A stretch of 64,000 bases of DNA from Cupriavidus sp. BIS7 (GTDB lineage: Bacteria; Pseudomonadota; Gammaproteobacteria; Burkholderiales; Burkholderiaceae), in assembly GCF_000292345.1 (NCBI RefSeq), contig NZ_ALOU01000013.1, forward strand, positions 1 to 64,000. The letters run 5' to 3'. Both the position numbers and the translations under genes were made by a program. The notes beneath the pieces were generated by a model. It searched no databases, was not told the origin of the DNA, and worked only from the letters and a program-made list of their open reading frames with translations. This document shows, in pieces, positions 50,822 to 63,108 of the stretch (positions are counted from its first letter, which is position 1; every line of letters starts with the position of its first letter).

Positions 50822-51991
50822 ATGCAGCACAAGACGTTGAATCGTTTCTTCCCGCTGGCCGCATGTGCCGTGGCGGCACTGGTGGCATCGGCGCCTGCCC
50901 TGGCTCAGGAAGTTGTCAAGATCGGCTACACCGGCCCGCTGTCGGGCGGCGCGGCGCTCTATGGCAAGAACGTGCTGTCGGGCATCCAGATGGCCGTCGA
51001 CGAGATCAACGCAAGCGGTCTTGAGGTACAGGGCAAGAAGGTCAAGCTGGAGGTCGTGGCGCTCGACGACAAGTACGCGCCGGCCGAGGCCGCGATCAAT
51101 GCGCGCCGTCTGGTGCAGCAGTACAAGACCCCGGCCGTGTTCGTGCCGCACTCGGGCGGCATCTACGCGCTGCAGGCCTTCAATGAGCAGGAGAAATTCC
51201 TGGTGATGGCCTATTCGAGCGTGCCGCGCATCACCGATGCCGGCAACAAGCTGACGATCCGTATCCCGCCCGCGTACACAGGCTATATCGAGCCGTTCGT
51301 GAAGGCGCAGATGAAGCGCTATGGCAAGAACGTGGCACTGGTGCCGGCCGATCACGACTACGCGAAGGCCTGGGTGCAGGCGTTCGTGCCCGCGTGGGAA
51401 GGCGCGGGCGGCAAGGTCGTGGGCAACAACCCGATGTCATACACCAAGGCCACCGACTTCTATACCGGCGTGTCGCGCGCCCTTGCCGACAAGCCCGACG
51501 TGATGTTCGTCGGCGGCCCGTCGGAGCCGACCGCGCTGGTGGTCAAGCAGGCACGCGAGCTTGGTTTCAAGGGCGGCTTCATCATCATGGACCAGGCCAA
51601 GATGGATGAAATGGCCAAGGTCACCAACGGTCTCGGCATGCTCGAAGGTTCGATCGGCGTGCTGCCGCTAGTGGACGATGCGCGCCCCGCGGCGCAAGCC
51701 TACAACACCCGCTACAAGAAGCTGAATGGCCGCGATGCCACCACGGAGATGTCGCTGAACTACACGATGACCTGGGCACTGGCCAACGCGATGAAGATGG
51801 CCGGCACCACCAGCGACGCCGCCGCCATCCGCGCGAAGATGCCTGATGCAGTCAAGACGCTGCCCAAGAACGTGAACCCGAACGAAGTGGAAGGCATCGA
51901 CGCCAAGGGCGGCTCGGTGGCGGACACCGTGGTCGGCTGGGTGCAGAACGGCAAGATGGCGCCGGTACGCCTGTCAGAGTTGGGCAAGTAA
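50822..51991 (+). CDS. livK: Periplasmic ligand-binding protein of the liv-type ABC transporter
   Basis: This 389-residue protein has a Sec signal peptide (MQHKTLNRFFPLAACAVAAL ... ALA) and the type I periplasmic-binding-protein fold of the LivK/aliphatic-amide group: VVKIGYTGPLSGGAALYGKN, AAINARRLVQQYKTPAVF, SGGIYALQAFNEQEKFLVM, and NVALVPADHDYAKAWVQAF. It captures the transport ligand for LivHMGF. AAAGGAGACAGCA precedes the ATG; the frame is open far upstream through the repeat region, which is a GC artefact. It ends before a clear terminator. Confidence 0.93.
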   Translation: MQHKTLNRFFPLAACAVAALVASAPALAQEVVKIGYTGPLSGGAALYGKNVLSGIQMAVDEINASGLEVQGKKVKLEVVALDDKYAPAEAAINARRLVQQYKTPAVFVPHSGGIYALQAFNEQEKFLVMAYSSVPRITDAGNKLTIRIPPAYTGYIEPFVKAQMKRYGKNVALVPADHDYAKAWVQAFVPAWEGAGGKVVGNNPMSYTKATDFYTGVSRALADKPDVMFVGGPSEPTALVVKQARELGFKGGFIIMDQAKMDEMAKVTNGLGMLEGSIGVLPLVDDARPAAQAYNTRYKKLNGRDATTEMSLNYTMTWALANAMKMAGTTSDAAAIRAKMPDAVKTLPKNVNPNEVEGIDAKGGSVADTVVGWVQNGKMAPVRLSELGK

Positions 51992-52080
51992 TCAGGACGC
52001 CGGGGAGAGACGGCGGGAGGCGCGGTACCCTGCTGGCGGGCTGCCCAGCACGATAATAAAAATCGTAAGTGGAGAGAAAA

Positions 52081-52116
52081 AAGAGGGCGTCCGATGTTCG
52101 GGACGCCCTTTGTCTT
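52081..52116 (+). terminator. Rho-independent terminator of the liv operon
   Basis: AGGGCGTCC (52084-52092) and GGACGCCCT (52101-52109) form a perfect 9-bp stem with an 8-base loop, followed by TTGTCTTT. It lies 93 bases after the livK stop. Confidence 0.8.
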
Positions 52117-52163
52117 TGTGATTTGCCGGGGAGGCCGCTCGCTCTCGATTGCCACCACCGTGC

Positions 52164-52286
52164 TCCCCTCTCCCACTTGTGGGAGAGGGGTTGGGGGAGA
52201 GGGCCGGTAGATCAAACGAAGTGATATCGCTGTTTGAACCGCAATGCCCTCTCCCCCGCCCCTCTCCCGCTCGCGGGAGAGGGGAG
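52164..52286. repeat. Pair of inverted CCCTCTCCC-type palindromic repeats (downstream of livK)
   Basis: Copy C (52164-52204) and copy D (52246-52286) repeat the elements at 50661-50784, again in opposite orientations with a 41-base spacer. Together the two pairs bracket livK. They lie in the 329-base gap before the DUF6600 gene, which holds no gene besides the liv terminator and these repeats. Confidence 0.85.
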
Positions 52287-52320
52287 AACACCACGGACAT
52301 CTCAAATGCCTGAGGGCCGG

Positions 52321-54801
<2,481 letters not shown>

Positions 54802-55024
54802 GTTGAATTACCTGAGTCCGGTGGGCCGCTGCGCCAATGCGCCGCAGCCATCGCGCCGCTTGTTAGCCGCCCATTTGCGGCCTATTGCCACCCTATATCG
54901 GATAACGATGCAGCGTCCCACATGTGTACCAGACTTTGTAAGTACATATTTCCCGGCAACCCGGCCCGGGCTTGCGGGACAAAGGCGGAAACATGTCTTT
55001 CGACTGGATGGGCGGCGGGGCGGG

Positions 55025-56377
55025 TCAGCGCGGCTGGTTGCGCAGGTAGTCGGTCAGCCGGTTGGCCGGCATCGGGCGGCCATAGAAATAGCCCTGCGCC
55101 TCGATGCAGCCATTGGCCAGCAGGAAGTCGCGCTGGGCGGCGGTCTCCACGCCTTCGGCCACCACGCCGATGCGCAGGCTCTGGCCGACGCTGATGACCG
55201 AGCGCACGATCGCCGCATCCACGTTGTCCTGGGTGACATTGCGGATAAACGACTGGTCGATCTTGAGCCGGTCCACCGGGAAGGACTTCAGGAAGCTCAG
55301 CGAGGCATAGCCGGTGCCGAAGTCGTCGCAGGTCAGCGTCACGCCATCGCGGCGCAACGCCTGGAGCTGGTCCGACACCTCGTCGCCCTGCTGCAAGGCG
55401 ATGGTCTCGGTAATCTCTATCTCGAGCCGGTCCGGCGGCAACTCCAGCGCGCGCAGCACATGGCGCACCTCGGTCAGCAGCCGGCTTTCGGAAAGCTGGG
55501 CGGCAAACAGGTTGATGGCCACGCGCGGCGCGTCCGGAAACATCAGCGACCACGCACGCGCCTGCGCGCAGGCCGTGTGCAGCAGCCACATGCCGACATC
55601 GGCGGCCACGCTGCTGGCTGCCAGCGCGTCGATGAACGCGGCCGGGGTCAACAGGCCCAGGGTCGGGTGGCGCCAGCGCATCAGCGCCTCGGCGCCCAGC
55701 ACGCGGCCGTCGCGCAGGTCCACCTGCGGCTGGTACAGCAATTCAAACTGCCGTTGGGCATAGGCCTCGCGCAGCGCCTGGACCAGTGACAGGCGCGTTG
55801 TCACGTCGGTGCGCATCTGCGGCTTGAAGAAGCGGATCGTGCGCCCGCCGTCGTGCTTGGCCCGGGCCAGCGCCAGGCTGGAGGCGGCCAGCACGTCCGA
55901 CGTGGTGTCGCCACCGGCCGGCATCACGCAGGCGCCCAGGCTGGCCAGTACATGGTGGCGGCGGCCGTTGAGTTCATGCGGGGCGGACAGCATCGACAGG
56001 ATGGCGGCGCTCACGTGCCGCACCAGCGTCGGGTCCGAGATGGAGGTCAGCAGCACGCCGAATTCGTCGCCGCCCACGCGGCCGACGATGGCGTCGCGCG
56101 GCGCGGCATCGCGCAGGCGGCGGGCCACCTGCTGAAGGATGGCATCGCCCTCGGCATGGCCATGCATGTCATTGAACGCGCGGAAATCGTCGACACCCAC
56201 CAGCAACAGGGCGAAGCGGGGCGTCGCCTCGCTTTGCAGGCGCGTCTCCAGCCGCTTCAAGAATGCCTGGCGAGCAACCACGCCGGTCAGCGGATCGACG
56301 TCCGCCGGCGGCAAGGCGCCTGTCGCCTGTGCCTCCGACCTGGCCACCATCCCTGCCCTATCTGTAGTGATGAACAT
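55025..56377 (-). CDS. GGDEF-EAL protein (cyclic di-GMP synthesis/degradation)
   Basis: This 450-residue cytoplasmic protein has a GGDEF domain (about 25-185) with an intact [10 protein letters not shown] active site and an EAL domain (about 200-445) with EALMRW, the [28 protein letters not shown] loop and the VVAEGVET motif. Both active sites look complete, so it could be bifunctional. There is no transmembrane or recognised sensor domain. It is divergent from the wsp operon, another c-di-GMP system, with a 279-base gap holding both promoters. The 223 bases before the DUF6600 start show no gene. Confidence 0.9.
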   Translation of the reverse strand: MFITTDRAGMVARSEAQATGALPPADVDPLTGVVARQAFLKRLETRLQSEATPRFALLLVGVDDFRAFNDMHGHAEGDAILQQVARRLRDAAPRDAIVGRVGGDEFGVLLTSISDPTLVRHVSAAILSMLSAPHELNGRRHHVLASLGACVMPAGGDTTSDVLAASSLALARAKHDGGRTIRFFKPQMRTDVTTRLSLVQALREAYAQRQFELLYQPQVDLRDGRVLGAEALMRWRHPTLGLLTPAAFIDALAASSVAADVGMWLLHTACAQARAWSLMFPDAPRVAINLFAAQLSESRLLTEVRHVLRALELPPDRLEIEITETIALQQGDEVSDQLQALRRDGVTLTCDDFGTGYASLSFLKSFPVDRLKIDQSFIRNVTQDNVDAAIVRSVISVGQSLRIGVVAEGVETAAQRDFLLANGCIEAQGYFYGRPMPANRLTDYLRNQPR

Positions 56378-56656
56378 GTTTCCCGCTCAAGCTATTTGGC
56401 AAGTGTGACGAAAACCTTGGAAAATGCAAGCGCCATCAGATTGGCGGCGCAACCGCGCAACGGACCGGGGCGCGTGTCCGCCGGTCCGCCGTTGAAATGG
56501 CTCGGGCGTTACAGTACCCTACGCCGCAAACGGCAACCACCCAAACGAGGGATAACCCCTGCCCGGGTGATGGCGCTCCGCCGCCAGGCATGCCCCAATG
56601 AACCCAATGACCCCTTCCCGCCCGAGCCGGCGGCTTCATCGGAGACGCCCCCGATC

Positions 56657-58276
56657 GTGACCCACTGGACCATCCGCACGCGCATCCTGGCCAGCTTTAC
56701 CATCATCCTGCTGCTCATGGCCCTGATGGGCGGGGTTGCCTACCGCAGGCTGTCCACCATCGAGCACGAGACCACGGTCATGCGCACCGATGCGCTGCCG
56801 GGCCTGAACTTCAGCGCCGGCCTGCGCGGGGTCTGGGGTGAAATCTACGTGCTGGCCTGGCAGACCGTGACCGCGACCGAACCGGCACAGCGCGCGCGCC
56901 TGCTGGCCCAGACACATGACGCCACCCAACGGCTGGACCGTCTGGAGCAGCAGTACGAATCCACGATCGTGCGTGACGACGACCGGGCCCGCTTCCGCAA
57001 CTACCAGGCCATCCGTGCCCGCTACCAGCAGGCCGCCCAGCCGTACCTCGACCCATCCCAGTGGAAGGACGGCGTCACGGCCCAGGCCGCGCTGCGCGGC
57101 AACGCGCACGAACTCTGGTCCGATGGCCGCAAGGTGCTGCAGGACATCGTCGACGACAACGGCGCCATCAACGACCGCGCGGCCAACGGAATCGTCAATT
57201 CGGTAAGCGCCGCCAAGGTCAGCATCGAGGTGGCCCTGGCCATCGCCGTGCTGGTGGCCCTGGTCTGCGGCTACCTGCTGCTGCGCGCCATTACGGTGCC
57301 AATGGGCCGGATCGTCTCGCTGCTGAAAACCATGCGCGGCGGCGACCTGCGCCAGCGCATGGCGCTGCAGCGCCGCGACGAGTTCCGCGCCGTGGAGGAA
57401 GGCTTCAACCAGATGGGCGACGAACTGACCTCGCTGGTCGGCCAGGCCCAGCGCTCGGCGATCCAGGTGACCACGTCGGTCAATGAAATCGCCGCCACGG
57501 CACGCCAGCAGCAGGCCACCGCGACCGAGACCGCCGCCACCACCACGCAGATCGGCGCCACCTCGCGCGAAATCTCCGCCACCGCGCGGGATCTGGTCCG
57601 CACCATGAGCGAGGTGTCCAACGCCGCCGACCAGACCGCTGGCCTGGCTGGCACCGGGCAGGTGGGGCTCTCGCGCATGGAAGCGACGATGCAACACGTG
57701 ATGGAAGCGGCCGGATCGGTCAACACCCGCCTGGCCACGCTCAACGAGAAAGCCGGCAACATCAACCAGGTGGTGACCACCATCGCGCGCGTGGCCGACC
57801 AGACCAACCTGCTGTCGCTGAACGCCGCAATCGAAGCCGAGAAGGCGGGCGAGTACGGCCGCGGCTTCTCCGTCGTGGCTACCGAGATCCGCCGCCTGGC
57901 CGACCAGACCGCCGTTGCCACCTACGATATCGAACAAATCGTGCGCGAGATCCAGTCGGCCGTGGCCTCCGGGGTGATGGGCATGGACAAGTTCTCCGAG
58001 GAAGTGCGGCGCGGCATGTCCGAAGTCACGCAGGTGGGCGATCAACTGTCGCAGATCATCGGGCAGGTGCAGTCCCTGGCGCCGCGTGTGCAGATGGTCA
58101 ACGAAGGCATGCAGGCGCAGGCCGGTGGCGCGGAGCAGATCAACCAGGCGCTGATCCAGTTGTCCGAAGCGGCACAGCAGACGGTGGAGTCGCTGCGCCA
58201 GTCCAGCCAGGCGATCGACGAACTCACGCTGGTTGCCAACGAACTGCGCAGCGGCGTCTCGCGCTTCAAGGTCTGA
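56657..58276 (+). CDS. wspA: Methyl-accepting chemoreceptor of the Wsp surface-sensing system
   Basis: This 539-residue receptor has TM1 (about 10-30), a four-helix periplasmic domain (to about 190), TM2 (about 196-216), a HAMP domain, and the cytoplasmic hairpin with the hallmark [40 protein letters not shown]. There is no C-terminal CheR-tethering pentapeptide, consistent with WspA. The start GTG at 56657 ([10 protein letters not shown]) has GGAGA 11 bases upstream; an ATG at 56570 is an alternative and the frame is open far upstream. It is the first gene of wspABCDEF; WspA signals surface contact in Pseudomonas. Confidence 0.92.
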   Translation: MTHWTIRTRILASFTIILLLMALMGGVAYRRLSTIEHETTVMRTDALPGLNFSAGLRGVWGEIYVLAWQTVTATEPAQRARLLAQTHDATQRLDRLEQQYESTIVRDDDRARFRNYQAIRARYQQAAQPYLDPSQWKDGVTAQAALRGNAHELWSDGRKVLQDIVDDNGAINDRAANGIVNSVSAAKVSIEVALAIAVLVALVCGYLLLRAITVPMGRIVSLLKTMRGGDLRQRMALQRRDEFRAVEEGFNQMGDELTSLVGQAQRSAIQVTTSVNEIAATARQQQATATETAATTTQIGATSREISATARDLVRTMSEVSNAADQTAGLAGTGQVGLSRMEATMQHVMEAAGSVNTRLATLNEKAGNINQVVTTIARVADQTNLLSLNAAIEAEKAGEYGRGFSVVATEIRRLADQTAVATYDIEQIVREIQSAVASGVMGMDKFSEEVRRGMSEVTQVGDQLSQIIGQVQSLAPRVQMVNEGMQAQAGGAEQINQALIQLSEAAQQTVESLRQSSQAIDELTLVANELRSGVSRFKV

Positions 58277-58297
58277 GCGGACGCGCCCGCTGCCGAC

Positions 58298-58771
58298 ATG
58301 GCCCTGTTCCTGCTATTCCGCATCGGCCCTGACCACTATGCGCTCGATACCGCCGAGGTGGCCGAGGTGCTGCCGCTGGGCGCCACCAAGCAGATTCCCG
58401 GCGCGCCCGCCTGGGTCTGCGGGCTGATGTCCCGGCGCGGGCAGCCGGTGCCGGTGATCGACATTACCGGACTGGCCACCGGCACGCCGGCCGCCGCGCG
58501 CACCAGCACCCGTACGGTGCTGGTTCACTACCGGCGCGCGCAGGATGCCGGCGCCCCGGCCCGCCTGCTTGGCCTGCGGCTCGAATATGCCAACGAAACG
58601 CTGCGCTGCGACCCGGCGTCGTTCGTCGATGGCGGCATCGATCCAGCCCACGCGCGCTACCTGGGGCCGGTACGCCATGACGCGCGCGGCCTGGTGCAGT
58701 GGGTCCACGTCGGCGCGCTGCTGCCCGACGCGGTGCACGCGCTGCTGTTTCCCGAAGCGCCCCCGGCATGA
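58298..58771 (+). CDS. wspB: CheW-like coupling protein
   Basis: This 157-residue CheW-domain protein (ALFLLFRIGPDHYALDTAEVAEVLPL ... AWVCGLMSRRGQPVPVIDI) would couple the receptor WspA to the kinase WspE. It starts 21 bases after wspA; its stop overlaps the wspC start as ATGA. Confidence 0.9.
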   Translation: MALFLLFRIGPDHYALDTAEVAEVLPLGATKQIPGAPAWVCGLMSRRGQPVPVIDITGLATGTPAAARTSTRTVLVHYRRAQDAGAPARLLGLRLEYANETLRCDPASFVDGGIDPAHARYLGPVRHDARGLVQWVHVGALLPDAVHALLFPEAPPA

Positions 58772-60090
58772 CCGACGCCCCTCACCCGACCACCGCCATC
58801 GAAGCGCTGCTCAAGGAACGCATCGGGCTCGATGCCGCCTCGGTTGGCGCTGGCGTGATCGCGCGTGCCGTGGACGATCGCCGCCAGGTTCTGGGCGCGA
58901 ATGATCCCGCCACATACTGGAACCTGCTGCATGCGGTGCCAGACGAGCTGCAGGCGTTGATCGAGGCCGTCGTCGTCCCGGAGACATGGTTCTTCCGGCA
59001 CCGCGAAGCGCTGCTGACGCTGGCGCGATTCGCCGGACAACAGGTATTCGGCAACGCGGAGCCCACGCTGCGCATCCTCAGCCTGCCGTGCTCGACGGGC
59101 GAGGAACCCTATTCGATTGCCATGGCGCTGCTCGATGCCGGCATACCGCCGCATCGCTTTCACATCGACGCGATCGATGTCAGCGCCCGCGCGCTGGAGC
59201 GCGCCCGCGCGGGTGTCTATGGCGACAACGCGTTTCGCGGGCAGCCGCTGGACTTTCGCGAACGCTACTTCATGCCGCTGCCCGGCGGGCAGGCCGCGTA
59301 CAGGCTGCATGAGAAGGTGCGCAGCCAGGTGCGGCTGCTAACCGGGAACCTGATCGACCCAGGCCTGCTGCAGGATGCGACCCCGTATCACTTTGTCTTC
59401 TGCCGCAATCTGCTGATCTACTTCGATCCGGATACCCAGTGCCGGGCGATCGAGACATTGCGCCGCCTGACGCGGCCGGACGGCATGATCTTCGTCGGCC
59501 CGGCCGAGGCCAGCCTGCTGACGCGCGAGGGCATGGCAAGTGCCGCCGTGCCGCTGGCCTTCGCATTTCATGCGCAGCCTGTCCGGGCCCCGGCGACCCC
59601 AGCGGCCCCGGCGACCCCGCAATTCAGCGGCTCGGCTCCGGCAACGGCGCAGGCAGGTACCCGGCCGGCAGTTTTAGCGCCCACCCGGCAGGTCAGGCCA
59701 CATGCGACACCCCCACATGCACCCCGCCTGACCGAAACGACGGGGGCCGTGGTCACGAAGGGCGCCGGGCAGAAAGAGGACACGACCCTTGCCGCCATCG
59801 CCGCCATGGCCGATCGCGGCGAGCTTGATCGCGCCACGGCCGCGTGCCAGCAGTATCTGACCACGCACGGCACTTCGGCCGACGGCTGGTGTCTGCAGGG
59901 CGTATTGCACGATGCCTCCGGCCGCACCGCCGATGCCCACGCGGCCTATCGCAAAGCGGTGTATCTTGACCCCGGCCACGAAGAAGCGCTTTATCATCTC
60001 GCCGCATTGCTCGACAGCGCAGGCGATGCCGCCGGCGCGCATCGCCTGCGCGAACGCGCCCAACGTCATGCCCGAATGAGCCATGACTGA
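58768..60090 (+). CDS. wspC: CheR-type methyltransferase with TPR tail
   Basis: This 440-residue protein has a CheR methyltransferase domain (about 10-270: VVPETWFFRHREALLTL, LSLPCSTGEEPYSIAMALL for SAM binding, FVFCRNLLIYFD) and a Pro/Ala-rich linker. A C-terminal TPR-like segment follows (ADGWCLQGVLHDASGRTADAHAAYRKAVYLDPGHEEALYHLAALL), the architecture of WspC. It would methylate WspA glutamates. It overlaps wspB by 4 bases and wspD by 8. Confidence 0.92.
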   Translation: MTDAPHPTTAIEALLKERIGLDAASVGAGVIARAVDDRRQVLGANDPATYWNLLHAVPDELQALIEAVVVPETWFFRHREALLTLARFAGQQVFGNAEPTLRILSLPCSTGEEPYSIAMALLDAGIPPHRFHIDAIDVSARALERARAGVYGDNAFRGQPLDFRERYFMPLPGGQAAYRLHEKVRSQVRLLTGNLIDPGLLQDATPYHFVFCRNLLIYFDPDTQCRAIETLRRLTRPDGMIFVGPAEASLLTREGMASAAVPLAFAFHAQPVRAPATPAAPATPQFSGSAPATAQAGTRPAVLAPTRQVRPHATPPHAPRLTETTGAVVTKGAGQKEDTTLAAIAAMADRGELDRATAACQQYLTTHGTSADGWCLQGVLHDASGRTADAHAAYRKAVYLDPGHEEALYHLAALLDSAGDAAGAHRLRERAQRHARMSHD

Positions 60091-60814
60091 TCCGATTCCC
60101 ATGCTGTCCGCCGCGATGCCTCCCTCCGCCCCGGTCACGCCTGAAGGCACCATCGACGATTGCTGGCGCCGCATTGGCGTGACCGGCAACCGCACCTGCC
60201 CGCTGCTGGCCACGCATATCCATTGCCGCAATTGCCCCGTCTACGCGCGCGCCGCCGTCGCGCTGCTCGATACGCTCGTTGCGGACCCGGATGCCGACAC
60301 CGGCGAGTACGGCGTCGATTCCGCTGCCGCGAATCCTGCCGACCAGCTGGCAGGCGAATCGTGCGTGATCTTCCGCGTTGGCGACGAGTGGCTGGCGCTG
60401 CCAACCGGCGTGCTCGGTGAAGTCACCGCGCCGGTACCCGTCCACTCGTTGCCGCATCGCCGTCATGCCGCGCTGATCGGCGTGGCCGCCGTGCGCGGTG
60501 CGTTGCTGACATGCATCTCGCTGCCGCTGCTGTTTGGCGACTCCGCCAGCAGCACCGCGCCCGGCGTGCAGCCCGAAAGCCAGCGCGCGGCGCGCTTCCT
60601 GATTCTTGGCCAGGGGCGCAATGCGATTGCGCTGCCTGTCTCGGAGGTGACCGGGGTCGAACGTGTGGCACCTGACGCCCTGCTGCCGCTGCCTGCCACG
60701 CTCGCCCGCGCTTCGGCCCGATACACGCGTGCGCTGTTCGAATTCAACGGCCACAGCATCGGTCTGCTCGATGCCGGCCTGCTGCGGCAGGCGTTGACGC
60801 GGAGCCTGTCATGA
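60083..60814 (+). CDS. wspD: Second CheW-like coupling protein
   Basis: This 243-residue protein has an N-terminal Cys-rich segment (CPLLATHIHCRNCPVYARAA) typical of WspD, followed by a CheW domain (ESCVIFRVGDEWLALPTGVLGEV ... ALIGVAAVRGALLTCISL). It helps couple WspA to WspE. It overlaps wspC by 8 bases and wspE by 4 (ATGA). The Cys cluster could bind metal, but that is not established here. Confidence 0.9.
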   Translation: MTDPIPMLSAAMPPSAPVTPEGTIDDCWRRIGVTGNRTCPLLATHIHCRNCPVYARAAVALLDTLVADPDADTGEYGVDSAAANPADQLAGESCVIFRVGDEWLALPTGVLGEVTAPVPVHSLPHRRHAALIGVAAVRGALLTCISLPLLFGDSASSTAPGVQPESQRAARFLILGQGRNAIALPVSEVTGVERVAPDALLPLPATLARASARYTRALFEFNGHSIGLLDAGLLRQALTRSLS

Positions 60815-63108
60815 ATCCGGAACAACTGCGTGACGCCTCGATGCTCGATCTGTTCGCGCTTGAGGCTGACGCGCAAGCCGAAGTCCTCAACGCGGGCCTG
60901 CTTGCCCTGGAACGCGAACCCGCCGCGGCAATCCACCTGGAAGCTTGCATGCGCGCCGCGCACTCGCTCAAGGGCGCCGCGCGCATCGTCGGGCTCGACG
61001 GCGCCGTGCGCGTTGCGCATGTAATGGAGGATTGCCTGGTTGCTGCACAGCGTGGCGGCGTGGTCCTGGGCGCAGCCCATATCGACGCCCTGCTCCAGGG
61101 CACGGACCTGCTGCAGCGAATCGGCCATCCGCCCGACGGCAATACACACTGGCCCGAACTCGCCGGCAAGACAGAGATCGATGACTTCGTCGCCAGGCTG
61201 GAGTCGCTGCTCGATGGCAACGTCAGCGCGGCGCCGCAGGCATCGCCGGAGCCGCTGCCCGAGCCAGCCGAACCAGTCACATCAGCCGAACCAGCGTCCG
61301 AGCCGATGCCGGCCACAACGCCCGATCAGCCGGTGCAGCACGATTTGCCCGGCCAGCAGGAACGCATGCTGCGTGTGAACGCGGAGCAGCTCGACAGGCT
61401 GCTGGCGATGGCCGGCGAGTCGATGGTGGAAACGCACTGGCTGCGTCCGTTCGGTAATGCGATCCAGCAGGCCAGGCGCCAGCAGATGCGCGCGATACAG
61501 GCACTGGACGGACTCCATGCGCTGCTGGACAGCCCCGATATGGACGCATCGCGACTGCGCGCGGCCCTGGCGGACACGCGTCAGGTACTTGAGGACGGCC
61601 ACGACCAGCTCACCAGGCGCGTCGAGGAATTCGACCAGTACGACCACCGCGCAAGCCGCCTGTCGCGGCGCCTCTACGACACGGCGCTGTCGTGCCGCAT
61701 GCGGCCGCTGTCCGATGGCATCACCGGCTATTCGCGCATGGTGCGCGATCTGGGCCGCACGCTGGGCAAGCGCGTGCGGCTTGAACTGTCGGGCGAGCAG
61801 ACCCAGGTGGACCGCGACATCCTCGAACGGCTCGATGCCCCGCTGGCGCATCTGCTGCGCAATGCGGTTGATCACGGCGTGGAGACTCCCGAGACACGCC
61901 GCGCCGCGGGCAAGCCCGAGGAAGGCTGCGTGTCGCTGCACGCGCGCCATAACGCAGGCCGGCTCGTCATCGAGATCTTCGACGATGGCGCAGGGGTCGA
62001 TCTCGATGCATTGCGCACCGCCATCATCAGGCGCGGACTCGCACAGGCCGACACCGCCGCGAAGCTTTCGCAGGCGGAGCTGCTGGAATTCCTGCTGCTG
62101 CCCGGCTTCAGCACGCGCGAGACAGTCTCCGAAGTCTCCGGGCGCGGGGTCGGGCTCGATGCCGTGCAGGACATGGTGCGCGCCGTGCGCGGCAGCCTGA
62201 AACTGTCGCAGCAGCCCGCCAGTGGGCTGCATTTCCACCTGGAGCTTCCGCTGACGCTGTCGGTCGTACGGGCGCTGCTCGTGGAAATTTCCGGCGAGGC
62301 CTATGCGTTCCCGCTCGGCCACGTGTTGCGCGCAGTGACAGTGCGCCGCAGCGACATCGAGCAGATCGAGCAACACCAGCACTTCCGCCACGACGGCCGC
62401 CCGGTGGGCCTTGTCAGCGCCGCGCAGGTACTGCAGCGGCCCGAGCACGCGCAGGAGGGCGAAGCCGTGCCTGTGGTCATCATCGGCGAGCAGGATCGTG
62501 TCTACGGCCTTGCCGTGGATCGGCTGATCGGCGAACGGGTGCTTGTGGTGCAACCGCTTGCGCAGGCACTTGGCAAGATCAAGGACATCGCCGCGGGCAG
62601 CCTGACCGATGACGGCACGCCCGTGCTGATCTTCGATGTCGAGGACATGCTGCGCTCCGTGGAAAAGCTCGTCTCCGAGGGCCGCATCGAACGCGTGCGC
62701 CATGGCGGCGACGAAGCCGTGCAGGCACGCCGCAAGCGTGTGCTCGTCATCGACGATTCCCTTACCGTGCGCGAACTCGAACGCAAGCTGTTGGCCGGGC
62801 GTGGCTACGATGTGGCCGTCGCCGTGGACGGCATGGACGGATGGAACGTGCTGCGTGCCGAGCAGTTCGACCTGGTGATTACCGACGTCGACATGCCGCG
62901 CATGGACGGTATCGAACTTGTCAGCCGCATTCGTGGCGATGCGCGCCTGATGCAGTTGCCGGTCATGATCGTTTCCTACAAGGACCGCGAGCAGGATCGC
63001 GAACGCGGCATGCAGGCGGGCGCCGACTACTATCTGGCCAAAGGCAGTTTCCATGACGCTGCGCTGCTTGACGCGGTGCGCGACCTGATCGGCGAGGCAC
63101 GTACATGA
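60811..63108 (+). CDS. wspE: CheA-type hybrid histidine kinase with receiver
   Basis: This 765-residue kinase has an Hpt domain with His51 (AAHSLKGAARIVG), a dimerisation region, and a HATPase with LLRNAVDHGVETPETR and GRGVGLDAVQDMV. A CheW-like domain (ALLVEISGEAYAFPLGHV) follows, then a C-terminal receiver with Asp692 (VITDVDMP). WspE phosphorylates the diguanylate cyclase WspR and the methylesterase WspF. It overlaps neighbours by 4 bases on both sides. The frame and all catalytic motifs look intact. Confidence 0.95.
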   Translation: MNPEQLRDASMLDLFALEADAQAEVLNAGLLALEREPAAAIHLEACMRAAHSLKGAARIVGLDGAVRVAHVMEDCLVAAQRGGVVLGAAHIDALLQGTDLLQRIGHPPDGNTHWPELAGKTEIDDFVARLESLLDGNVSAAPQASPEPLPEPAEPVTSAEPASEPMPATTPDQPVQHDLPGQQERMLRVNAEQLDRLLAMAGESMVETHWLRPFGNAIQQARRQQMRAIQALDGLHALLDSPDMDASRLRAALADTRQVLEDGHDQLTRRVEEFDQYDHRASRLSRRLYDTALSCRMRPLSDGITGYSRMVRDLGRTLGKRVRLELSGEQTQVDRDILERLDAPLAHLLRNAVDHGVETPETRRAAGKPEEGCVSLHARHNAGRLVIEIFDDGAGVDLDALRTAIIRRGLAQADTAAKLSQAELLEFLLLPGFSTRETVSEVSGRGVGLDAVQDMVRAVRGSLKLSQQPASGLHFHLELPLTLSVVRALLVEISGEAYAFPLGHVLRAVTVRRSDIEQIEQHQHFRHDGRPVGLVSAAQVLQRPEHAQEGEAVPVVIIGEQDRVYGLAVDRLIGERVLVVQPLAQALGKIKDIAAGSLTDDGTPVLIFDVEDMLRSVEKLVSEGRIERVRHGGDEAVQARRKRVLVIDDSLTVRELERKLLAGRGYDVAVAVDGMDGWNVLRAEQFDLVITDVDMPRMDGIELVSRIRGDARLMQLPVMIVSYKDREQDRERGMQAGADYYLAKGSFHDAALLDAVRDLIGEART

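Noticed and set aside
56636-58045. A 469-codon open frame on the minus strand
   Set aside because: It is antisense to wspA, which has full chemoreceptor motifs; the shadow is rich in Gly, His and Ala without structure.
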